Of a stretch of DNA of 64,000 nt, positions 1 through 10,672 are shown piece by piece. How positions within the stretch are numbered: position 1 is the first letter of the stretch; each line of letters begins with the position of its first letter. This DNA comes from Dipteronia dyeriana (taxonomy: Eukaryota > Streptophyta > Magnoliopsida > Sapindales > Sapindaceae), in contig CM065298.1 of the NCBI GenBank assembly GCA_032871835.1, positions 15,009,096-15,073,095 on the forward strand, in the 5' to 3' direction. A model generated the notes under the pieces. It saw only the letters and a program-made list of their open reading frames with translations. It did no database searches and was not told where the DNA came from. Both the position numbers and the translations under genes were made by a program.

Positions 1-4
1 GACT

Positions 5-1090
5 TCACCTAAAACATTGAAAGAGGTACAACGCTTAACAGGGTGTTTAGCCTCCTTGGGAAGATTCATCTCAAAGGCTACAGACAGATGCGCGCCTTTC
101 TTCAAAGTAATCAAAAAAGGGAAAGACCTTGGGGTGGAATAAAGAGTGCGAGCAGGCATTCTTAAAAATAAAAGAATACTTGGGGCAAGCTCCCATCCTC
201 TCAAAACCACAAAAAGGGGAAATACTTCAACTGTATCTATCAATAACCGAGCTCGCAGTAAGTTCAGTTCTAGTCAGGACAGAAGATGGAGTGCAGAAAC
301 CAGTGTATTATACAAGCAAGACACTCATACCGGCCGAGACCAGATACTCATAGGCAGAGGAGATAGCCTTAGTATTGGTTTTAGCAGCAAAAAAGCTGAG
401 ACCATACTTTCAGGCTCATACGATCCAGGTTCTCACCAATTGCCCATTAAGACAAATCTTACAAAAACCAGAGATATCAGGAAGACTTACTAAATGGGCA
501 ATCGAGTTGAGTGAATTCGATATTCATTATGTCCCCAGAACTTCCCTCAAAGGACAAGCGGTGGCAGACTTCATAGTCAAGTTCACAGAACCGAACCTGG
601 AAGCAAAAAGATTGTTGGATAAAAATTTCCCATGGAAATTATATGTTGATGGTTCTTCAAACACTCATGGCAGCTGGGCAGGGATCGTAGTTTGCACCCT
701 TGAAGGAGATGATGTTGAATGTGCCATGAGATTTGATTTCAAAGCAACCAATAATCAGGCCGAATACGAGCCATTGTTAGCCGGACTCAGAGTCTGCATA
801 GCTTTTGGGGCAGATGAAGTGGAGATATTCAGCGATTCACAGGTAGTTGTCAACCAGGTTATGGATGAATACCAGGCTAAATATGAAGGAATGGTCGCCT
901 ACCGTGACATCGTAAAATAGCTCCTCCAAAAATTTAAAGAATACAAGATCGTTCAGATCCCCAGAGAAGAAAATGAAAAGGCAGACACTTTATCTAAATT
1001 AGCATCAGCAACAACCTCAATCAGACCAAAAACCATTCCAGTTGCACACCTCCTTAAACCGAGTACGGCTGAACTTAAGCATTTGGAAAT
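5..1090 (+). pseudogene. Tat pol: end of RT, RNase H and second (archaeal-type) RNase H, broken
   Basis: Translation from base 5 reads the conserved RT/RNase H connection (VQRLTG, then RFISKATDRCAPFF). A one-base shift near 128-134 moves the reading frame from GKDL to GWNKECEQAF. The first RNase H continues to ETRYS, where a TAG at 351-353 interrupts it, then resumes in the same frame with AAKKLRPYFQ. The second RNase H starts near 632 with YVDGSSN. Its expected acidic residues are all visible: D in YVDGS, E in NNQAEYE, D in FSDSQ and D in EKADTLSKLAS. A TAG at 918-920 separates the last from the others, and more stops follow near 1101-1110. The tandem RNase H pair is what assigns this to the Tat lineage. 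Non-functional by inspection. Confidence 0.85.
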
Positions 1091-1121
1091 TTCAGAAATT
1101 TGAACACCGTAAGACTGTTGG

Positions 1122-2356
1122 ATGGTCCAGCTGAGAAGGTTCCTGAAAGAAGGCATACTCCCAGAAGATCCGGTATTAGCAAAGCGCATCAGGTATCGGT
1201 CGACTAGGTACACCATGATCGGAGGAGAATTATACAGAAGAGGGTTTTCTCGAGCTCTCCAGAGATGTATACATGAAGAAGATGCACATCGAGTACTTCA
1301 AGAGATCCACGGAGGAGTTTGCCGGAACAACACTGTGGGTAGGAGTCTGACGCATAAGGTACTCAGGTAAGGCTATTATTGGCCTACACTTTTCTTAGAT
1401 GCACAACAATGGTCGAAAAGTTGCAATACATGTCAAGGAATTGCCAACGATATCCGACAACCCCCAGAAAAGCTCAGAAATCTCACTTCCCCGTGGTCAT
1501 TCACCATGTGGGGCCTAGACCTGATCGGGCCAATGCCAGCTGGAACAGGGGGTGGAGCGAAGCACTCCATAGTAGCTGTCGATTATTTCACAAAAAGGGC
1601 CGAAGCTGAAGCGTTGGTGCATAACACGGAAGCCAACACCATAAATTTTGTAAAGAAAAACATAATTTACAGGTTTGGAATTCCGGACACTATAATCACC
1701 GACAATGGCACTCAGTTTGATAACCAAAGGTTCAGACAATTGTGCGAGAAGTATCATATTGCTAACTACTATACAACACCAGCTCATCCACAAACAAACG
1801 GGCAAGTAGAAGCAGTAAATAAAATTATCAAGCACACTATCAAAGAAAAATTAGATGACAAAAAAGGAAGCTGGGTTGAAAAGCTTCCTAAAGTATTGTG
1901 GGCATATAGGACGACAGCAAAGACTTCAACAGGAGAAACTCCGTTCAACCTAGCATTCAGAACAGAAGCTGTCATCCCCATAGAAACATCGTATGCGTCC
2001 CCCCGGGTCAGGCTATACGATGAAGAACAAAACATTGACACACTGCTACAAAGTTTGGATGAGCTAGAAGAAAAAAGGGAAAAGTCCCGAATAAGAAATA
2101 CAGCTTATCAACAAAGAGTGGCACACCACTACAACTCTCGTGTTCGGATCAGGAAATTTCAGTTAGGAGACCTGGTGCTCAGAAGGTGTCACTGAACACA
2201 AAGAATAGAGCCGCGAGATCCCTGGCTGACAAATGGGAAGGTCCATACAAGATCGAGGGGATAGCTGACCATGGAGCTTATTGGATTGCTCTACCCAATG
2301 GAGGGGTGTTACACCGACCGTGCAATGCCTAATATCTGAAGATTTTCTATCCTTAA
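1122..2356 (+). pseudogene. Tat pol: integrase, broken
   Basis: The frame of the second RNase H continues into an integrase. The N-terminal zinc finger region reads EIHGGVCRNN, later KSCNTCQ; the second histidine of the HHCC finger appears to be replaced by asparagine (RNNT where GNHS is usual). An in-frame TAA lies just after the finger histidines (near 1369). The catalytic core keeps its D,D,E triad: D in WGLDLIGP, D in ITDNGTQF and E in GQVEAVNK. A frameshift near 2183 separates LGDLVLRR from the C-terminal tail KNRAARSLADKWEGPY, which ends LHRPCNA and then KIFYP before TAA at 2354-2356. The core looks conserved, but the gene cannot be read through. Confidence 0.88.
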
Positions 2357-3276
2357 AATATATATTTATATTAAATATTTTATTATTTTTCTAGTCAGGA
2401 CAGTATTAGTCAGAATAAATATTAAAACTGTAATATTAATCTTTGTTGATTTTTCGCAGTAATAAATAAAACTAGGAATTTCCAAAAGGAAAGCACCTAG
2501 CTCGAGATTTCCAAAAAGCATATGACAATAAGAAATGGAAGAAGAGCATGATAATAAGAACATGCAAATAGAATTCTCGAGACCATCAAATCCCGAAAGG
2601 GCGGAGAAGCTCGTAGGAGCATGCCAGCCGAGCAGGGTCAAAATGGCCTTCTTAAAAAGGCAAACCCGATACACCAGACTGAAAAAATGCTCAGGACGCT
2701 ATCGGGAGAAATTCTGGGGAAATGCGTAGCTGTGTTAAAGCAACTTTTTTTTTTAAAAAAAAGAGCTCAACGATTCGGTAAACGCTTGCGCATAAAAACT
2801 AGGGAGACGTCCTTGGTATTGCGTAAGGACTCGGACGCATAATCATGGTGAGCCTTGATATAACGTTCGGGTAGCAACCGGGTATGAAACATAAGTGCAA
2901 ACTTTCCTGTTTCAAGATGACTCGGTTAGTAATAAAGAAGTCAGTTTAATAAGATACTTGACAATTGAAGTTATTCGGGTAACAACCGGTTTAATAAGAT
3001 ACTCGTTTAAGTTACCCGACCACCAGCCAGTTTAATAAGATACTTGGCAATTGAAGTTATTCGGATAACCGGTTAAATAAGATACTCGGTTAAGTTATCC
3101 GACCATCAGCCAGTTTAATACAACCTCCGGCAACAAAAATAAAGACTGAAACCATTCAACTCAGAAAATCGTATTCTATTGCTCTTAAAAAGGATGGTTA
3201 CAGTTCAAAGAAATGATTCTTTACACAAGTAAAAAAATAAAGAATCAGTATCAGAATCTTCTACAAATCTACAAGA
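2357..3276 (+). other. Tat 3' untranslated region
   Basis: This stretch between the end of pol and the end of the antisense gene has no coding signal on either strand that I can recognise. It holds a short A/T run at 2744-2762 and two long tandem repeats at 2942-3120, listed separately. In Tat-lineage elements this region is known to be hypervariable and rich in tandem repeats. Confidence 0.6.
2942..3120 (+). repeat. Tandem repeat in Tat 3' UTR, unit about 85 bp
   Basis: Two near-identical units begin with CAGTTTAATAAGATACTTG at 2942 (86 bp) and 3028 (83 bp), and a third partial unit starts at 3111. Each unit contains TTGAAGTTATTCGG, CCGGTT, and TTAAGTTA followed by CCGACCA. The sub-motif TTTAATAAGATACT occurs twice within each unit, so the array probably grew from a shorter ancestral unit. 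A more degenerate related stretch precedes it from about 2860. Confidence 0.85.
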
Positions 3277-6094
3277 TTAAGGTCGCGAGGATTTCGAGCC
3301 TTTGCCAATACTCGGGTCTGGCACCATCTCGTATTCACGAAGCAGGCTCTCATTAGACGGCCAAGTGAAATCATCAACAATGTCATCCCTCCACCTGCTG
3401 TAATCATTACCCGGGGTTGGCCCGACATCCGGGATTACACCCTCGACAGACTCTCGACTCGCGTAAAAGGTCGAGAGAGAGTGCTCGGACGGAATCTCTA
3501 AATGCATAGGATGAGGCTCATTGCCTTGACTACGGCAGTAGGCTCTCCATTCCTTAATCTGAATCCGAAGAGATTCCAAAAACCGGTCTACATGGTATTT
3601 GATTGACAGCTCTCAGTTAGCACGGGCTTTCTCGGTTGCCCTACTCTTTACTTTGAAGAATTCGTTGGCCGAAACTAGACCACGTTGAAATTCCCGAATA
3701 AGTAGGGCATCGTAAGCAGGGGATCTTTTAAAACGATCCACCCCTTGAACTTCCAGCTCTAACCTGGCCTCTCGGGAAAGGGATTCAACTGTCAGCACTT
3801 GACGCTCCAAATCTTCAATTTTTTGGACATACGCCGACTTTGCCTGCTCCACCTCCTGCTCAGCATTGAGCATAGACTCTTCAATAGAAGAAAGAAGGTT
3901 TTGAAGCGAAGCAACCTTCTCCTCTGCCAAAGATGCCTTGTCTTCAGCTTCAACCTTCTTTGCCAGGCAATTGTCGTCAAATATCTGTACAGAACCGACC
4001 TCCTGCTGGTAAGCCTGCTCAGCTCGAGCACGACCCTCCTCACTCGTCTTCAGTTGAGCCTCCAAACGCTTTATCCGATCAGCCTGACATTGCTGTGTCT
4101 GAACAAGATCAGCAAATTCAGCCACCATCTGCAAAAGAATATACTTAGAAATCCAACGAATGCAAGACAGTAAAGGAGTCAGAATTAGCTAAACTTACAT
4201 AAGATGCGCCGTTGAAAACGTTTTAGAGACTCGGGGACAGGAGAAGCTCTATTCGGCTCTAGGGATGGAGAGGGAACCCCCGAAGGTTCAGCCCCCATAT
4301 CTCCAACCTCGGGGGTAAGGAAGCCCTACTTGGACCTGAAGTGACTACATCTGCCGATACTCCACCACCTACACTCGGGGCAATCTCATCCGTAACATCT
4401 TCGTCGCTGGAGTCGATGAATGTGACAACCCGAGGAACTTTGGGAGGATGAGGAGGAGAACTAATTGCCTTTCGCTTCTCACCCCGAGAACGGTGGAAGA
4501 GATCAGCAGCAAGATCTTCCAGCAAATCATCCTAAAAAGACTCAAAAAGCTCGGCAATGACAGGCATTTGATCCGTCAAAACGTTACCACCATCGCCAGC
4601 TTCAGACAGTCCAACAGGCTCTTTACTTGGATTCTCACAGTACCTCTCCCTATTTTTAGGAAGTTGTGTCACAGTCGGCTCATCTTGGCCACTTGAACCA
4701 GCGAGATCCTGAGCAGAAGGCTGAGCACCCCCGATCAACGCAGTCAGGAATTTGCTCAGCAGTATCAATTTCCTCATCAGGCTCGGGTGGAGCAATACCC
4801 TCATCGCCCTGACGGGAAGCATCATTCCAACTCTTTTGAAGAATTGCCTTCACCTGATGAGCCTGAAGATCGTAGACAACGTCCGTATCGAACACTAAAA
4901 AAAAAAGTTAGAAAAAGAAATGGAAAAATAGAGAAACACAGCAGAAAGAGCGTTGGGTTACTTACAACGCCTGCGATGGCCCAAAACCTGTCTAAAGAAG
5001 CCGAGCTTGATCAAGTAGTCCTCTTTGAAAAGATAGCTCTTGCTTCTCTTTTCCAGAGTACGGATAGCTGGCCGGGTCAGCCTCTTCAGCTCTGAATCAC
5101 TATAATCAATTGTTTTCTTATTCCATGCTTCGGGGGAACAGAAGAAGTGGGGAACATTCAACACGATTCGGGAATCCCCAAATCGAATAGTGACGTCGAG
5201 CCCGAGAGCCCCTCTAGTAAAAAACCAACTGTTCTTTCAGAACTTGTTGGATATGGGGAATCCCCATATAAAGCCCTTCTTTTTCGGGTCATCAGAAGCC
5301 TCGACCCCCCGATTCACCTTCACTTCTTTAGGGACCCAACCGTCCGAAGGAGTAGACTCAAGAAAATAGGTCCCTGTTTTACTAACTTGTCTCAGCGTAA
5401 AGAAATGTCTGATTTCATTCGGGGAAGGCGGCGAAAGGGTCATTCGACTGAACATATGCCACATGCACATCAAGACCTTATAACTATTCGGGGCCAACTG
5501 AGCTGGGGCTATCCTTGCTTCAGCTAAAAACCGGGCAATAAAAGGCTGAAGGGGAAGTGTGACGCAGCAGCAAAGCATCGATCCATAAATCGCGATCATC
5601 CCCTCAGGAGGATTCCATACGGCTCTATTCCCGGTAGGAACCAAAGTGACTGAGTCGGGCAAATCAAATCGGGATCGGTATTTTTCTATCTCAGCTGGCC
5701 CGACCACATTCGGTTCAATATTAAAGCCACTCGGGCGAGTGTCAGAAAACGAAAGGCGAGACGCCCTGTGTACATCAGCGTCACCCTCATTAACAGTTTG
5801 TTCCCCAGTCTGAACGCTGCTCGAGCCGTGCTTGTATACCTTGCTTGTGCTTTGATGTTTACCCATCCTTCGAGAAGATAACCTGTGATCAGAAATATCA
5901 GAATCAGAACTAGATGAAGAACTCGATACGGGGCTGAAAGTGACGTCAGGGTAGAGCCCAAAAACATCAACCTCTAAAAATGGAGGTTCAATATCCCCCA
6001 GTAATCGTTTAATGCAAGATACTAACTGGAAATCCCCACGCTCTAATGCATCAAAAGCAATTTTAAAGAGACGATGACGGAAAGATGGCCCCAT
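3277..6094 (-). pseudogene. Antisense extra gene of the Tat element (Transposase_28-like + coiled coil), three exons
   Basis: Reading the minus strand, exon 1 (6094-4966) starts MGPSFRHRLF. It contains a serine/aspartate-rich linker, then a domain with FDLPDSVTLVP, PLQPFIARFL, LAPNSYKVLM and WGFPISNK; this resembles the Pfam 'putative gypsy-type transposon' family (Transposase_28). Exon 2 (4894-4199) is charged and low-complexity. Exon 3 (4128-3277) is a long coiled coil followed by FKRSPAYDALLIREFQRG and an acidic C-terminus. The introns at 4965-4895 and 4198-4129 are about 70 nt, begin GTAAGT and end AG. In-frame TGA stops at 5237-5239 and 3613-3615 interrupt exons 1 and 3 while the frame continues after each; exon 2 also seems frameshifted. 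The function of these antisense ORFs is unknown. Confidence 0.75.
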
Positions 6095-6214
6095 TAAAAC
6101 TAACCTTGAATTGAGACTGATGCAAGATCTTCAAAGCGGAGAATCGCGAACTTTTGGATGAAGATTTTTTAGAATAAACCAATAGTCTCTCAGCGAAGAA
6201 TTTAAAGGCGAGAC

Positions 6215-6232
6215 GACACGAAACCCTAGGAT
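6215..6232 (-). promoter_or_regulatory. Telo-box-like motif upstream of antisense gene
   Basis: The plus strand reads CGAAACCCTAGG. AAACCCTA-type motifs are common in 5' leaders of plant genes. It lies about 130 bp upstream of the antisense gene's ATG (6094), in the right place for a leader or promoter element, but I have no other evidence that it acts. Confidence 0.3.
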
Positions 6233-6544
6233 TTCAAAGAGGGAAAAAGTTTTATGACGAAACCAGATGGCGTGGGCGGCGTTTGGGGAAATGCAAAAGT
6301 CACTTCTCAAAAATAATATTGAAAAACGAAGAGACAAGGGACACGTGTCAAGACAAGAAGTAGCCCTCAACCATCAAAACTTTGAAACGTCGCTATCATT
6401 TAAGATCTTGCGTGACAAAGCGAATCGAAATTTTAGAGTCACCATTAAAATACATCATTATGGCAAGACGGTTTTACTGACGAAAGAAAATCAAAATGAT
6501 TAAAATATTCTTGCCTGAAATAAAATCTTCTTGGCAAAAATATT

Positions 6545-6556
6545 TTAAGGGGGTAT
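6545..6556 (+). promoter_or_regulatory. Polypurine tract of Tat element
   Basis: The purine-rich run TTAAGGGGGTAT directly precedes the TGTTG start of the 3' LTR. This is where plus-strand DNA synthesis would be primed. Confidence 0.65.
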
Positions 6557-7407
6557 TGTTGTATGTAAATTTTACCAAGCATACACGTCATTGACAGGAA
6601 GGAAAAAATAGTCAGGTGTATGCTTAGATGGGCATCCGGGAAATATCCTACAAGGCATCATTAAAGAGGAGCAAGCCCGAGTAAGCATTTACTGAATAAA
6701 GACCTACTCGGGATCAGTTAACAACACTCGGGACTGGTTAAAACAACGCTTTCACTCGGGCCCATACGGCACTACTCGGGACCATTTGGTATTATTCTTA
6801 CTCGGGAGTAAATACAACTCGAATAAGAACTAATCATACGGGTTAAGTCATTAAATACGCAAAGATATCCGTCATGTAGGAATCCCAAATAATGGACCTT
6901 TAAGTTAGAAGAGTCCCTCAATCAGGAAACAACTTGATTTCTTTTCGAAGACTACATTCTTATAAGGAAACAAGTCAAATTGAACTACACTACTAGAATC
7001 CCACTCAATTTCCATAAGAGACTCCGAAACAGGAAAGAAGATAAATTAACCTCTAGCAAGCAACCAAATCACAATTAAATACAAAAATCTTGTATTACTT
7101 GTACAAAGCAGATTAGGGTTCTATAAGCATATAAATATACCCATAATCTGGTTTGAAAAGAGATAGGCAATATAGCATACAGTAATCACAAATAATACAG
7201 AGAGAAAAAGGAAGATCGAGAGCTTATAAAAACATCTTATTCTCTTAGTGGATTTTGGCTTGGTTGATCTTTCAACCACCCGTGGATGTTTCTCCGACCA
7301 TCGGAGTTTTACCACGTAAAACTTGTCTTTATTACTCTCTCTGCATCTCTTTCTCTTTGAATCAATAGCCAAAATCCAGTCCTTGTAGGCTTTTCTGGCA
7401 TAATCCA
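6557..7407 (+). repeat. 3' LTR of the Tat element
   Basis: It begins TGTTGTATG immediately after the polypurine tract. Within it the motif ACTCGGG recurs at least five times between about 6700 and 6810, a small promoter-like repeat cluster. TATAAAA near 7226 is a plausible TATA box. The right end is set at an ATCCA, but AACA at 7420-7423 is an alternative end. No second LTR is available for comparison. Confidence 0.6.
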
Positions 7408-7576
7408 GAAAACGACGTCAACATATACCTTTGGTAGAAGTGGAAATGAAGGAAAAACATGAGTTGTTGGACGAGGGGGATGATGGTAACGAGAAAACGA
7501 CGTCAACATATACCTTTGGTAGAAGTGGAAATGAAGGAAAAACATGAGTTGTTGAACGAGGGGGATGATGGTAACG
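7407..7576 (+). repeat. 85-bp direct tandem duplication next to the Tat LTR
   Basis: The units 7407-7491 and 7492-7576 both start AGAAAACGACGTC. They differ at one base (TTGGACGAG versus TTGAACGAG). The first unit starts at or within the LTR edge, so either the element inserted at the border of an existing duplication, or the duplication formed later and carried the LTR end with it. Confidence 0.9.
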
Positions 7577-8137
7577 ATGGAGTTTTTGGTGATGGTGATG
7601 GTGATGGTGATGGTGATGGTGATGATGGGGATGCCACCAGTCAAAGGGCATGGAAGAAGAAGGCACAAAAGAAGAAGAAAAATACATCGGTGAAGAAGAA
7701 GCAAAGAAAAGCAGTCCCAGTCACTAGGCTTGATCAGGATGAAGACTATACACCTGGATATACACCTACCCCCTCATGTAGACTATACACCGGGATATAC
7801 ACATACCCCTCATGTAGACTATACACCAGGATATACACCTACCCCTCTCCCACCGCATCCTCATATGTCATCCCGACAAGAGCCTCGATCTAAGGTAAGT
7901 GGACTAGAATGATAGTCGTATAATTTAATTTTATCTTTTTATTATTTTTCCTAAGACACATGCATATTTTAAATGTACACTTTAGGGAGATGATAGAATA
8001 ACCGAATTGTTGGAGACAGTAAGGGCACTTCCAGATGTGTTGGATGCTGTGGTAAAACGGGAGGTGTCAAACCTTCCAGGTGTGCTTAGAAGCCTGGTGC
8101 AGGAGATACAGTCTTCCCGAGGTGAAAGCAACAGGAG
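7425..8137 (+). pseudogene. Exon-like fragment of an unrecognised gene with repeat-coded protein
   Basis: The reading frame encodes an acidic stretch, a run of GD dipeptides from a GGTGAT hexamer array (about 7587-7625), a lysine-rich segment (KKKAQKKKKN) and then three copies of a 12-residue unit containing DYTPGYT (7741-7852). One extra C in a C-run near 7772 shifts the frame between the first and second units. A consensus donor (AAG then GTAAGT at 7895-7900) and an acceptor (TTTAG ending at 7985) join in phase to GDDRITELLETVRALPD, and that exon ends at a possible donor near 8138. I do not recognise the family. It could be a host gene or a fragment carried by a DNA transposon. The upstream part is cut off by the Tat element. 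Confidence 0.45.
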
Positions 8138-8628
8138 GTATATTTGTGCATATATGTTATTTATGTATTATTCGTTTGGATATTTGTGAATACGATTATT
8201 GGGTGTCGTAGGCACCGGTTCTCAACAGAATTGTTAATTCAAGTAATAATTTTTGCATTGTTTGTTTCCCAGACGTCTACCAAAGTAGTATAATCCTTAT
8301 CAACACTCTTAGGTTTCACAGAAATTCCACTAACATAACCCCACATCTTTTTACCCTTAAGAAAATTTCTTATTACATCACTCCAATATGATTAATTCTT
8401 TCCGTCCAACCTCACACTCAAAGAATGAAGCGAATCGTCTTTTGTAGTAGCCATAATAAAAAATAAGAAATAAAGAAAAAACCGGAATGCAGAAGAAAGG
8501 AAAAACGAAATACCAGATTGTAGAAACTGAACAAATACCAAACAAACACTTCAATTGCTTTGCAAAAAATAAAATAAAATTAACAATATTTGATATTAAA
8601 CTTCCTCCCATGAAACCTACTCCGATAC
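8138..8628. other. Unassigned sequence
   Basis: This stretch follows the exon-like fragment. There is a possible splice acceptor (TTTCCCAG near 8272) but no convincing coding continuation. I see nothing else that I can name. Confidence 0.3.
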
Positions 8629-8857
8629 TATATTAAACAATCTAAAAGAAAGAGAAACTATGGTTCTTTATTGATAAAACATAATGCATGTATATTACAA
8701 ATCAGAGAGTTTATATAGGCAATGTAATAAAAGACTAATCTAACTCCTCATAGGAGTAGTAATTGTAATATAACTAGAAACATGAAAATAACATAACTAG
8801 AAATATTGCTAGAAATATAATCCTAACAAAATTAGGAAATATAATGTAATTCTAACA
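8629..8857 (-). mobile_element. Copia-type LTR fragment (probable solo or truncated LTR)
   Basis: Read on the minus strand it begins TGTTAGAATTAC, contains a TATA box in CCTATATAAACTC, and a later AATAAAG. It ends next to TAGTATCGGAGT, which is a slightly mutated form of the TGGTATCGGAGC primer-binding site of many copia elements. No partner LTR or coding region was found, and the exact left edge is unclear. Confidence 0.5.
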
Positions 8858-9389
8858 ACCATTACTTTTTCTCCTAGTGAGGAAAAATAATCACCCACTG
8901 CCCAATGTATTGTTTCTGAGACTAGGGGTTTTGTTAATTTATGTATTTTGTATGAGAAATTGGGTGAGATAGACGCAAGTCACAACCACAACCCTGATAT
9001 GGTTTTGCCCTGTCCAAGTTCCAACTCTTTCTGTCACAAAACACTTCAATAAAGAAAAATTGTCTCCAAAACACCTTTTTCAGCATTTCATTAAGAATCT
9101 CGCATACACCTCAGTAATTTACAAAATCACAAAGATTTTCATGGTATCACTGTAATTATTTTATAATTAATTCATTTATAATGATTTTCTAAAATTAAAA
9201 GAAAGGGCATATTTGGTAATGTTGGAGTATGCTTACGAAATATAATCTTTTAAAAAATATGATGGGGTGAACATACAAAAGGGGTGTAAATACGATTTTT
9301 TAGGGGTGTAAATGCAGCGACTCAAACTTTAATTTGGGTCATCTCCACAAAACAGGAAACCGAACCCAACAATAGGTTGGATAGATAAT
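8858..9389. other. AT-rich unassigned sequence
   Basis: No gene, RNA or element could be recognised here on either strand. Confidence 0.3.
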
Positions 9390-9960
9390 ACGGTAAGAAA
9401 AACTCTCTCTAATTCAATTATCTAATATGACAATTTTTTTAAAGATTATTGAAATGAGTTTCTCAATTGAAACTCTCCTAGAAAGCCTTATAATTAAGGA
9501 TTTCTCAATATTTACCACCAATATACAAGAGGAGAGAGAGAGGAAGACAAATGTGTTATGGTGATTGATCATAAAATGAATACATATTTTATTTAAATAA
9601 TTACATTGAAGATAATAATATACATTTCTTTACTTTTTTTTTTGTTTTAACAAAGTTAGTCCATATTAAAGAGAAATACTATTATATCCAATGCAATTAT
9701 CTAATATATATATATATATGTATTAATTTTATGATCAATCCATAAATATTTGTTAATTTTATGATCAATCCATAAATATTTGTGTCACTCTCTTTTGTAT
9801 TTTATTTTACAATTAAAAAAATTAAAATGATCAAGAAACAACTTCAATTATTTTTGTGGAAAATAGTGAGAAATGCTAATTAGGATTTTCAAAAGAATTT
9901 CTCAATTGAGAAACTCATTTTCTTAATCTCTAAAAAAAACTTTTTACCACATCCTCCATA
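9390..9960. mobile_element. MITE-like inverted repeat
   Basis: The left side reads AATGAGTTTCTCAATTGA near 9455, and the reverse complement of the right side near 9905-9930 reads the same with flanking poly-T and GAGATTA similarity. The inside is AT-rich and non-coding, with a 30-bp tandem repeat. Terminal motifs and target duplication could not be fixed, so the class is unknown. Confidence 0.35.
9723..9782 (+). repeat. Tandem pair of a 30-bp AT-rich unit
   Basis: TTAATTTTATGATCAATCC followed by ATAAATATTTG occurs twice in direct tandem. It is part of the MITE-like region. Confidence 0.85.
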
Positions 9961-10592
9961 TTTAGGTTATAATTACATTGGAGTTTTTTTTTTTTCATTA
10001 TCTACCTATCCTATATTATAAAAAAGTTTACATAAATACATATCAATATCGGAGATGCTTTAATATGTGTTTAATTTGTATGAGTTGATACAATGTCTTT
10101 CTGCGCTAGGATATTTTGTGAGCAGTTGTGAGGGTTTAAAAACTTTATAGGATTTATGAAGTTAATTGGTAGTTGGAGAATTTTTTATTATTTTTATGTT
10201 TCTAAATTTAACAAGTTTCTAATAGCATATCACATCTAAATAGTACCTATTTCCTTTGACATTAGTGGTGAGGATTTGAATCCCATCATACACATTTTAT
10301 AAGTATGTTTATATTGTTTTTTTTCCGATAATATAAGAGTAGATATTTGGATTGTATATGTACTATTTGATATCAGTAAGTCCCGACAATCAAAATTTAT
10401 TGAAATGTGAACATATATGTTGATAATGTGTTCTATAGAATCGAAATGTGTGTGAATGAACAAAAAGCCAATAAAGAATATATGCAGATTCCAATCAAGC
10501 ACCGATGAAGAATAAAGAATCCACTTTATCTGTCAACCAGTGCAGATTATTATTCTATTATGCCTTTATAAAAAAGAGAAAGAAGAAATATA
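9961..10592. other. AT-rich region upstream of U5-A
   Basis: No coding or transposon signal was recognised. The last roughly 100 bp resemble, loosely, the sequence upstream of U5-B (around 26090-26127). Confidence 0.3.
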
Positions 10593-10603
10593 GTCCCACA
10601 TTG
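10593..10603 (+). promoter_or_regulatory. Upstream sequence element (USE) of U5-A
   Basis: GTCCCACATTG matches the plant snRNA USE consensus RTCCCACATCG at 10 of 11 positions. The gap to the TATA-like box is about 32-33 bp. That is the four-helical-turn spacing known to direct RNA polymerase II in plant snRNA genes (the shorter spacing gives polymerase III). Confidence 0.88.
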
Positions 10604-10635
10604 CCTACACAGAAAAACCCTCAACCAGAATGGAC

Positions 10636-10643
10636 ATATAAGA
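10636..10643 (+). promoter_or_regulatory. TATA-like box of U5-A
   Basis: ATATAAGA sits about 33 bp after the USE and roughly 30-37 bp before the inferred 5' end of U5 RNA. Confidence 0.75.
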
Positions 10644-10672
10644 AATGGAACAATTTCTACCTATATTCCTAT

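Larger units (their letters stand above)
1..7407 (+). mobile_element. Ty3/gypsy Tat-lineage LTR retrotransposon, 3' part (5' end outside window)
   Basis: The sense strand carries the end of reverse transcriptase, two RNase H domains and an integrase. After pol come a 3' region with tandem repeats, an antisense extra gene, a polypurine tract and a 3' LTR. Two RNase H domains plus an antisense ORF between pol and the 3' LTR is the known layout of plant Tat-lineage elements (Grande, RIRE2 and Ogre relatives). Every coding part has stops or frameshifts, so this copy cannot move by itself. The right end is uncertain: I place it at 7407 because the LTR starts TGTTG and a CA dinucleotide precedes an 85-bp duplicated host sequence. 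No target-site duplication can be checked because the 5' LTR lies outside the window. Confidence 0.85.

Noticed and set aside
5147..5527. Plus-strand ORF of 126 residues in the Tat 3' region
   Set aside because: It is a shadow of the antisense gene's exon 1, which has the recognisable domain on the other strand.
6700..6810. ACTCGGG motif cluster as a possible host promoter
   Set aside because: It lies inside the Tat 3' LTR and is more simply part of the element's own regulatory region; no downstream host gene with matching start was found.
7309..7704. Minus-strand ORFs with long Ile-Thr or His runs
   Set aside because: They are the complement of the GGTGAT hexamer array and of the 85-bp duplication; the plus strand has the better coding and splice signals.
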